Source: Alopecurus myosuroides
Taxonomy: Eukaryota > Streptophyta > Magnoliopsida > Poales > Poaceae
Length of the DNA stretch: 64,000 bases
Direction of reading: 5' to 3'
Assembly: GCA_028641055.1 (NCBI GenBank)
Contig: CM054062.1
Span: 184,325,958 to 184,389,957, forward strand
The notes beneath the pieces are model-generated. The model searched no databases, had not been told where the DNA came from, and saw only the letters and a program-made list of their open reading frames with translations. Positions 56,393 to 64,000 of the stretch are shown here, piece by piece. Numbering within the stretch: the first letter of the stretch is position 1; every line of letters begins with the position of its first letter. A program made the translations under genes and the position numbers.

Positions 56393-56586
56393 TTCGGAAT
56401 CTCAATATGCTTGGCCTTGCCATGAAGCACCGGATTATGAGCAACTTTTATAACGCTACCATTGTCGCATAAAAGAGGCATTGTCTTTATTTTAATTCCA
56501 AAATACTTAAGACATTGCCTCATCCATAATAATTGAGAGCAAGAACTTGCGGCGGCAATATACTCTATTTCCGTGGAGGAGGTGGT
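56393..56586 (-). pseudogene. Copia RNase H C-terminal fragment
   Basis: The frame gives STTTSSTEIEYIAAASSCSQ, then LLWMRQCLKYFG, MPLLCDNGSVIKVAHNPVLH and GKAKHIEI. These match the C-terminal RNase H of Copia polyproteins, here about 65 codons. It is cut on both sides by other elements. Confidence 0.8.
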
Positions 56587-56930
56587 TGTCGAGACATCGT
56601 AGTAAGGATCATAGACGGGGTGCCATGAGCCTACGGGTAGAGACATGGGGGACGTGGTAATACGACAATCAGGAACACCAGGTTTTACCCAGGTTCGGTA
56701 CGTCGCAACTAGGCGGCGTTCCTACTCCTGCAATCTCACTAAATCAGGGTTGAAGCCTGAAGTATACAAAGTAAAATGTGAGTATGGATTCGCTAACTCC
56801 GCGAGGATCAACTTCTCGGCGAGTTGGCTTCTAGCTAATTGTTCTTTGTTTCATCTCTCCCGTCCGGCTTTATATAGATAGCAGGGTTAGGGTTTACATA
56901 AAGCAAACCTAGAAGACTACGGAAAGTATC
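56587..56930 (-). repeat. Gypsy LTR, antisense, truncated copy B
   Basis: It begins tgtcgagacatcg like copy A and extends beyond it to include a TATA-like string (tatataaag on the minus strand, about 56869-56877). It is cut at 56930 by a Sirevirus-type LTR. Confidence 0.7.
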
Positions 56931-57320
56931 TGAAAGAACATAGTTCCTAAATCCTATTTTGAGTGTTTGATCACAACATATGGATGGACTAACGTGTTCC
57001 CTAAGTGTACTCAGAAAATATCATGGATAAAGTGCAACCATATCTCCCCGTAGACCTCATACAATGAGCAGCAAAAATGAAGAAAAGGTTACGGAAAGAA
57101 AGGGGAAGAGAGAAGAAGAAAAAGGTGGGGTGTCGGCCTCCCAGGCCGACCTGGCCGATCCCTAGGCCGGGTCTAGGCAGTGCGCCGGCCTTTCCTCGCC
57201 CCACGCCGGCCCCAGGCCGGGCTCTTGGACGGGAGGCTCGGGTGGGTGCCCGGCCTCGCCCTGCTCCCCACGCCGGCCCCGGGCCGGCCCCCTGGCCGGG
57301 CGGCTCGGGCGGGTACCCGG
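56931..57320 (+). repeat. Sirevirus-type LTR, 5' part only
   Basis: It starts TGAAAGAACATAGTTCC, runs through gtttgatcacaacatatgg (shared with the antisense LTR at 50231-51574) into a CCGGCC-rich block, and is interrupted at 57320 by the next Sirevirus. Confidence 0.6.
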
Positions 57321-57489
57321 TGAAAGATCATCGTCCGTTTTGGTAATTATATGACAACATAATTGTTTGATCTAATGTTTGTTCAAATGATGAAAATTCC
57401 CAGGTTATTAGGTTCACTATATCTATGGGGCTAATGCTTGAGATATTCGAAAAGTGCTAAGAGAAAGAAAGCCAGGGAACCAAAATGTG

Positions 57490-57940
57490 CAGGGGCGGAA
57501 GCTCCGGTGAACCCACCGGAGGCTCCGGGAAATCCACCGGAGGCTCCGGTGAATCCACCGGAGGCTCAGCCCTCAACATGTGCGCAAATAAGTTCCGGTG
57601 CACATCCGGTGGTTCCTCCGCCGAAATACCCTTCTGTTGGAAAGTGGCGGAGGTTCCACCGGAGGCTCCGGTGGACATCCGGTGGCCCTCTGGTCCAAGT
57701 GCAAATGGACTCCGGTGGAGGATCCGGTGGTAGCTCCGCCAGCTACCCCTTCTGTTGGAAAGTGGCGGAGGTTCCACCGGAGCCTCCGGTGCGGGTCCGG
57801 TGGGCGGAACCTCCGCTCGATCCACCGGAGCCTCCGGCCTCCTCAGCAGCGCGCAAAGGATAAGGCACTGCGCAACTGCGCAGTGCAAAGAAGACCCACC
57901 GGAGCCTCCGGTGAAACCACCGGAGCCTCCGGTGCCCTGG
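57490..57940 (+). repeat. Array of palindromic motifs in the Sirevirus LTR
   Basis: The 17-base palindrome CACCGGAG-(G/C)-CTCCGGTG occurs at least five times complete (about 57534, 57657, 57777, 57898 and 57920), with three partial copies. A direct repeat with cttctgttggaaagtggcgg occurs at about 57630 and 57750. Palindromic CACCGGA-type repeats in LTRs are a described Sirevirus hallmark and are suspected regulatory sites. Confidence 0.85.
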
Positions 57941-57969
57941 ACTGCAAACGGCCACTTCGTGGCCAAGAG

Positions 57970-57977
57970 TATAAATA
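57970..57977 (+). promoter_or_regulatory. TATA box of the Sirevirus LTR
   Basis: tataaata lies just downstream of the palindrome array, about 700 bases before the LTR end. It is the best promoter candidate for the element. Confidence 0.65.
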
Positions 57978-58679
57978 CCCCTTCACCTACCTCATAAATG
58001 CTAAGCTTTTCCCACTCTCTCTCCTAGCCATTAATGAAAGCTTCAACCTCTTAGATCTCCCACTCCGTCCACCCAATCACTCCCAAACTTGGTGGAGAGC
58101 TAGAGGAGACCTAGATCCACACTTCCACCAAAGGAATCTCAAATCCATCCACCACAACCTAGTAGATCTAGAATCCTACTTGAGGCCTAGAAACCTTAGT
58201 AGATCTCGTGCTTGTAGTTTCCACCTTGTTGCAAGAAGCTACGGATTGCTTGAGAGCCTCCATCCTTGTGGAGTGACCTCAAGCCCTTGTAAAGGTTTGG
58301 TCAACGCCTTCAAGTCGACCTCATAGTGGAAACGAGCATCTCCCTCACCGGAGAAGCTCAAGGAGAACAAGGTGTGCACAACCGTGCTATTGAGGAGCGC
58401 CTAGGTGGCTCCCCACCTCTCCAACGTAGACGTACTTCTCTTTGAGAAGGAACTACGGTGAAACATATCCTTGTCTCCTTGTTTACACTTGTTGTTTGCT
58501 TTAGTACCTTACGCTTTACTTCCGTTGCACATACTACTCTCTTCACATAGGTTGTTCACTTAGTTGCACATCTAGAGAATCGTATCTTATCTTACTAAGC
58601 CCCTTAAAAAGAAAAGAAAAGAAAAATTGATAGTCAACCTATTCACCCCCCCTCTAGTTGACCATAGTGCACTTTCAAT

Positions 58680-58692
58680 TGGTATCAGAGCC
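58680..58692 (+). other. Primer-binding site of the Sirevirus
   Basis: TGGTATCAGAGCC begins three bases after the LTR and is complementary to initiator tRNA-Met. Confidence 0.9.
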
Positions 58693-58729
58693 TCGGCTCT
58701 TACTAAGGGCTTAACCGCCTAAGAGTACA

Positions 58730-59847
58730 ATGGTCGATGAAAATACCCCCGGTAGTTCTAGTGCGGAAATCTCCAAGATGTCCGACAGTATATCTAACCT
58801 ACAAGACTCCGTTGGAATCCTCCAAGCCGAAATGTCTAAGGTTAGCTCTACTGTCAGTACGGAGGTTTCTAGCATCAAGAAAATGATGGAGGTATTGATG
58901 GGGAGAACCAAGGAGTCCGAGGAAGCACCTCTCACTACCAACGATGTTAGCTCGGATGAAGAATCCATTCCGGACATTGATGAAATGGAAGCTAACATCG
59001 CTTTAGCTAAGGCGAAAGCCAAAGCAAAAGCCGATAAAAAGGCTAAGAGTAGTGGGAACTCCGAGGGCTCCAAGTCTCAATCGGCTAACGGTTCGGGGTC
59101 TAACTCTAAAGTTCCACCGCCTCCCAATTACGATTCTATCCACCCTATTGCTACAATACCACACATGGTTAATGTTGGAAATCCTCCCATGCTTAACACT
59201 AACGAATTCTCATCATGGAAGTTCGATATGGAGTCTCATATTTCAGGTTGTTGCACCGCTCTATGGAGAAGCGTTGTTCATGGATTCCACCCTCATGATC
59301 CAAACAACTTGACCCCAAGAGAGGACGTGGAGTTCCAACTCAACAAGACCGCTATTGTGACTATCCAAAAGGCTCTCCCAAGAGAACATCTTGAGCACAT
59401 TCGCGGCTTGAAGACCGCCAAGGAAGCATGGGATAAACTTGACTCCTTGTTCCAAGGAAATGCTAGCATTCAATCATCAAAATATGATGTTGCTCTCGAC
59501 AAGCCCGAGAACTTCGTCATGCTTGAAGACGAGAGTCCCGAGGAGCTATATAGAAGAGTTGTCACTCTTGGCAATCAACTAAGAGATTTTGGGAAAGAGG
59601 AAATCTCGGATGAATGGATCAAGAGGAAGTTTGTCAAGGCCATAACTCCATTTGAGAAGAACCTCTCCACTAGCATTCGAACAAGATCCGACTACAACTC
59701 CCTTAACTCCATTGGAGTGCTAAGTGAGTTCATTGCCATATCCTTATCTCACAAAAGTGCGGATGATGCTCTTGCTCGCTCTAGAGGACATGGAAAGTCT
59801 CCCAACCTTGCCTTGAAGTCTAGAGCAATGGCCAAGATTGAAGAAGT

Positions 59848-59892
<45 letters not shown>

Positions 59893-61402
59893 GGACTATG
59901 AGGATACATACAAGGGTGCCCATAAATGTATTGCTCTTGCCATGCAAGGGTATTGGAAGAGATGGGAGGCTCACAAAGCCGGTGCCCCAAGACCTTCAAG
60001 GAACAAGATCTTTAGGAAGAAAGGGGAACGGCCAAGGACATGTTATAATTGTGGAAGTGCAAACCACTTCGTCAAAGAGTGTCCCTTTGAGCCAAGAGAA
60101 GAGAATGAAGGGAAGCTTGTTCGCAAGGACAAGAACAAAGCTCCACAAAACAAGAACCTCGCTAGAAGGGTTCCAAGGGCTCTATATGTTCAAGAAGGCC
60201 CCACATTGGAGACATACTACTCCGGAGATGAAGGAGAAGATGAAGTCGTAGGTGTTGCCCACGTCGCCATAGCTACCACTTCCTCTTCATCGGTCTCTCT
60301 ATTTGAATCTCCCAATGAGAAGACATCGATCCGACCTACATGTCTCATGGCAAAAGCCACCGCGGTAATAACTTCCACCTCCAAGTCTATTAACACTACC
60401 TCTCCCTCATTATTGGATTGTGTTGAAAACATTGGTGAAGATGAGGAGGCCAAGAACCTAGGGTCTTGGTTGAGTAGTCTTGAAGGTGAAACTAAAGAAA
60501 AAGTAAAAGCTCTCCTAAGGCAACTTGATGATGCCAACTCTCTCATTGATGAGAAAGAGGAAATCATCATGACCTTGGAGAATCATGGTGGTACCAATGA
60601 GAATCATGATGGTGAACTAATTAAGGCTCTCGAAAAGGAGAGATCCATGAGAGCCTCTCTTGAAGAAAGACTATCTAGTTTACAAGACTCTTATGCTATT
60701 AGTGTTTCTAAGCTTAGGAAAGACAATGAAAAATCTCTTGCCAAACTTAAGAAAGAACATGCTAAATCTCTTGTTTTGCTTAAAGAATTTGAGGAGGAAG
60801 AGTTGAAGCTAGGAATAGCTCATCAAAAACTTGACGAGGAACATGACAAACTAAAAGAAGAGTTTAAATCTCTTAAGGAAATTCATGACAAACTTGCCAA
60901 GTCTCGAATCAAGCTTCTAGCTCAACAATCAAATAAGCATGTTGCATCTTCATCAAATAGCATTGTTATTGCACCTACCTTTTCCTCTACGACTAACAAT
61001 GTAGGGAAGGAAAGAATTCTCAACGATGCAATAAGCTCTCAAGGTGCCAAGAGAGGTAAAGAGGGACTTGGGTTTATTTCCAAGTCAAAGAAGACATCCA
61101 AGAATGTCACTACTCCCCCTCAAAATGTTGTTTTTGTAAAAGAGGGTGAGGTGACCAAAGAAAAGGAGACCAACGCCATTATGGGTGGTGATACCTCTAG
61201 GGGGAGCATCACTCATAATGATTTCGCCGGAAAATATAATCCATCTTATGTTCTTATGAAATCTAGGGATGGACATGTTTATGCTAAATACGTTGGTACT
61301 TCTTATGGTGATGATTATCATTGGACTATTTGGGTTCCTAAGACCCTTGTTACTAACAAAAGAGGACCCATTGAAGGATGGGTACCTAAATCAAGAAATT
61401 GA
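58730..61402 (+). CDS. Sirevirus Gag, 890 residues
   Basis: The frame starts 38 bases after the primer site. An N-terminal charged part is followed by a Copia gag domain (about 150-340: SSWKFDMESHISGCCTALW, KEAWDKLDSLFQG, EELYRRVVTLGNQLRDFG). Next come an Asp run of about 15 residues encoded by a GAT repeat (59849-59892) and a CCHC knuckle, CYNCGSANHFVKEC, near 437. A long Glu/Lys-rich coiled-coil lies at about 580-740. The end is TLVTNKRGPIEGWVPKSRN before a TGA. Gag forms the particle that packages element RNA. The frame is intact. The protease frame starts 41 bases further on in another phase. Confidence 0.85.
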
Positions 61403-61412
61403 TCTCTTGTAG

Positions 61413-63016
61413 GGAAATGCTTCCGGGTCTAACAAATGGACAGTGGATAGTGGTGCATCCCAACATATGACCGGAAGCCTTGACGCAATAAGCAATATTG
61501 AACCTCCTCTACCTCATCTCAATTGCGTAAATATTGGTGATAAGTCCGAGCTTAAGGTATTGGGACGAGGCAAGGTAGCAATCTCAAATGATTTATCAAT
61601 TGAGAATGTTCTCCTTGTTGAGTCCCTTGGCTATAATTTGATGTCCGTTCTTCAACTTGCGAATTGTGGTTTCACCTCGTTCTTTAATAAAGAGAGTGTG
61701 ATTGTCACTTGGGAGACATCTCTTAAAGTAGCCTTTGTTGGGTTTGTCGAGAATGGCATGTATGTAGTGGACTTCTCTAAAGAAGACACGTGTGCCGCGA
61801 CATGCCTAATGGCTAAAGTTGATGTGGGATGGCTTTGGCATCGCCGACTAGCCCACACCAATATGAGAATGTTGCATGATCTCCAAAGTGGCAATCACGT
61901 TCTAGGACTAACCAAAGCTAAATTTGCTAAAGATCGTGTGTGTAGCTCTTGCACCTTTGGGAAGCAACATGGAGAACAACACCCAACCAAGACATCTATC
62001 TCCACTACAAGAATTCTCGAGCTCATTCACTTAGATCTCTTTGGTCCACTATCCTATGATAGTCTCGGAGGAAAGAAGTATTGTTTGGTAATTGTGGATG
62101 ACTATTCAAGATATTGTTGGGTGTATTTCTTCAAGAGGAAAAGTGAAACTCAAAGTAGAGTCATCGAGTTCATCACTCTAGTTGAGCGCCAACACAATGC
62201 TACCATATTGGCTATCCGGAGTGATAATGGCTCGGAGTTCAAGAACTACACCGTTGAGGGTTTTCTTAGTGAAGAGGGCATTGCTCATCAATACTCCACT
62301 CCTTATACCCCTCAACAAAATGGTGTTGCGGAGAGAAAGAACCGGACTTTGATGGATGCGGCTAGAACTATGATTGCGGAGTTCTCTTCTCCCTATAACT
62401 TTTGGGCCGAAGCCGTCTCCACCGCATGTCACGCCACCAACCGGTTATATCTTCGCAAGATCTTGAACAAGACCCCCTATGAGATTCTCACGGGTAAGAA
62501 ACCGGATGTATCTTACTTCAAGGTCTTCGGTTGCAAGTGCTTCATTCGCAAGAAAGGTAAACGGTTGTCAAAATTTGAGACTAGATCTTATGAGGGCATT
62601 TTTGTTGGTTATGCCACAAACGCTCACGCCTATAGAGTCTACAAAAAGTCCACCGGACAAGTTGAAGAAGCTATAGACGTGGTGTTTGATGAGGATAATG
62701 GCTCCCAAGGGGGGCGTATAGATCATGGTGTTGTAGGAGATGCAATTCCTCCCATCGTCATAAGAAGAATGGGGATTGGTGAAATAATCCCCATTGAGGG
62801 ACACCGGATGACGGAGGGAGAAGGACTATGCCCCACTCAAGTGGAGCCATTGACTACACCCATTGATGATCAAGCAATCCAACAAGATGCACCAAGCCCT
62901 CAAGCTAACGATCAAGGCCAAGCTAATGAACAAGGCCAAGCAACACACCTAAATCATGATCAAGATTCTATTATTGTTGAGAATGCTCAACCTAGTGGTG
63001 ATTCATCACCCATGAT
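61413..63016 (+). pseudogene. Sirevirus protease-integrase region, truncated
   Basis: In this phase a TAG at 61410-61412 precedes GNASGSNKWTVDSGASQHMT, the protease start with active site DSG. The pre-integrase region (WHRRLAHTNMRMLHDL, CSSCTFGKQH) follows, then an integrase core with D, D and E in LIHLDLFGPL, SDNGSEF and QQNGVAERKNRTL. It runs without stop to 63016, where a Gypsy LTR is inserted, and the apparent stop at 63056 lies in that LTR. Reverse transcriptase and RNase H are not in the window. No ATG is near the start, so it would need frameshifting, splicing or readthrough. Confidence 0.8.
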
Positions 63017-63926
63017 TGTCGTGGTGGTGTCACGGCAGATGCCATGGGATGGCTAAAGATGTGGGGACGATGGACGCTGGAGGTGTCCGGGGAGGGATCA
63101 CGCGACGAGTAGCCGCGTGAGATAAGATCCACACAACACAAACAACACGATGTACCCAGGTTCAGGGCCCTCGTGAGGAGGTAAAACCCCTACTCCTGCC
63201 TTTCTCTATGTATTATGATGTCTCTCCGAGTAGCCACAGTACAAATGATATCGCTACCGAGTAGCTTCCCTCTTCCCTCCGGGTAGAACTAGGTCAAGGA
63301 CTTAGGGTTTCTAGGGTTCACTGTGAGCATGAAGCAAGATCCCAGAGCATGCCTCGCGCAGGAGGCGGCGGGGCACCTTATATACGCGGTGCCCAGCCGG
63401 ATACGTCCAAAACTAGACAAGTGTCGACATAGTGTGCACATCGTCCTTTCTCCGAGTACCCGCTGACAGCTTTGGTTCCTAACCTTGGCTGCTTCCGTAA
63501 AGTCGTTGGGCAAAACTAGGGGACAGACTGGTATCACTGTACCTAGGCACAGAGTAGGCCCCCCTTATCCTGCCACGGCCTGCTTCCATGCTGTCACTGT
63601 CAGGGCGACCGGCCCCAGATGAACAGTAGTTCGAATGCTGCCAAGTACGGACCCAGGATACGCGGGATCCTGTGTCAGAACGGCTCCTTTGACTTTCTGG
63701 CCCGAGTAGGTTCCCGCCAATTGTTCCCGCCAATTGTACTCGGGCCAACCCTTCTACTCGAAAGGATAGAACTTGATTGACATCGCCTTCTGATCATCTT
63801 GAGGTGAGACCGAGTAGCAGTCGACCGGGTAGCGAGTACCAGGTAGTCGGCTACTCGACCAAACCTCTCTTCTGTAAGCTGCCTTTACCACCTGTCTTTA
63901 CCCTACTCGGGGGTAACCCCCCGACA
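63017..63926 (-). repeat. 3' LTR of an antisense Gypsy element running off the window
   Basis: On the minus strand it starts TGTCGGGGGGTTACCCCCGA at 63926 and ends caccaccacgaca at 63017, 910 bases. TATATAA on the minus strand is at about 63378-63384. The five bases before it (atgat, 63012-63016) are a candidate target duplication that cannot be checked here. The sequence has many short gagtag repeats. Confidence 0.75.
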
Positions 63927-64000
63927 GCAGTCCCCGAAGCTGGTTGAGTCTGGCGAACTTGTTCACTAGGCTCTGCCAGCTTAAAACCAGCCTTTGCATC
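63927..64000 (-). other. Polypurine tract and 3' internal edge of the same Gypsy element
   Basis: On the minus strand cttcggggactgc directly precedes the LTR start, a typical G-rich polypurine tract of grass Gypsy elements. The remaining bases have no recognisable coding content. Confidence 0.55.

Larger units (their letters stand above)
57321..58677 (+). repeat. 5' LTR of the Sirevirus
   Basis: It begins TGAAAGATCATCG and ends gtgcactttca, so its ends are inverted (TGAAAG...CTTTCA). The upstream half holds an array of CACCGGAG-CTCCGGTG palindromes (57530-57940), followed by a TATA box at 57970-57977. Confidence 0.88.
57321..63016 (+). mobile_element. Sirevirus-type Copia element, interrupted in pol
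   Basis: A 1357-bp 5' LTR, a TGGTATCAGAGCC primer site, an 890-codon gag and a protease-integrase frame follow one another. The element is cut at 63016 by a Gypsy LTR, before reverse transcriptase. The five bases before the LTR are cccgg; the other end lies outside the window. Long LTRs with palindromic repeats and an oversized gag with a coiled-coil tail fit the Sirevirus (Maximus/SIRE) lineage. Confidence 0.85.

Noticed and set aside
57490..57940. Short regularly repeated motifs considered as a CRISPR array
   Set aside because: Repeats are palindromic LTR motifs with unequal spacing inside a Copia LTR of a plant nuclear genome, with no cas genes.
59744..59974. Minus-strand frame with a long run of Ile, considered as a membrane peptide
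   Set aside because: It is the complement of the GAT repeat in Sirevirus gag.

Overview
The window looks like nuclear DNA of a cool-season grass (Pooideae, most likely a Triticeae or Aveneae species). The grounds are two intron-containing plant genes, LTR families whose termini begin TGATACG, Sirevirus-type Copia elements with palindromic LTR repeats, PIF/Harbinger-like elements with 3-bp TTA/TAA target duplications, and Stowaway MITEs. The species cannot be fixed from sequence alone. Most of the 64 kb is transposon sequence, much of it nested or broken.

Layout. 1-8477: a Ty3/Gypsy element with no recognisable pol, truncated at its 5' LTR. It has a broken gag on the + strand, two inserted LTR fragments, and a decayed antisense ORF resembling the putative gypsy-type transposon (Transposase_28) proteins. 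8478-15590: intergenic DNA with an L1 LINE remnant, a 1.66-kb Harbinger-like element, tandem repeats and a truncated Stowaway. 15589-23823: two near-identical direct repeats of at least 3.7 kb, read as the LTRs of a very young element with an unusually small internal region. 23824-30864: a gag-like remnant, a second Harbinger-like element related to the first, and a MITE. 30865-36165: a young, apparently intact Copia element with 129-bp LTRs and one 1673-codon polyprotein on the minus strand. 36166-42724: intergenic DNA with an RNase H fragment, a MULE-like element carrying LINE sequence, and a clean Stowaway.

The gene island is about 42.7-48.9 kb, with both genes on the minus strand. The first is a two-exon GPI-anchored lipid-transfer-like protein with an eight-cysteine motif. 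The second is TOM40, the pore of the mitochondrial outer-membrane import complex. Its 11 exons were assembled here by splice sites and reading frame into a 331-residue protein ending in a perfect beta-signal. They have unrelated jobs and are simply neighbours. 49.7-64 kb is a nest of retrotransposons: an antisense Gypsy gag remnant, an antisense Sirevirus 3' end with a decayed downstream ORF, an Athila-type LTR inserted in that ORF, antisense Gypsy and Copia scraps, and a Sirevirus (57321-63016) interrupted by a Gypsy LTR that runs off the window.

The least explained items are the conserved non-transposase ORF shared by the two Harbinger-like elements and the long-LTR, short-internal element. 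I found no operon, CRISPR array, rRNA gene or complete tRNA gene. Family-level calls rest on motif recognition, not on database searches.
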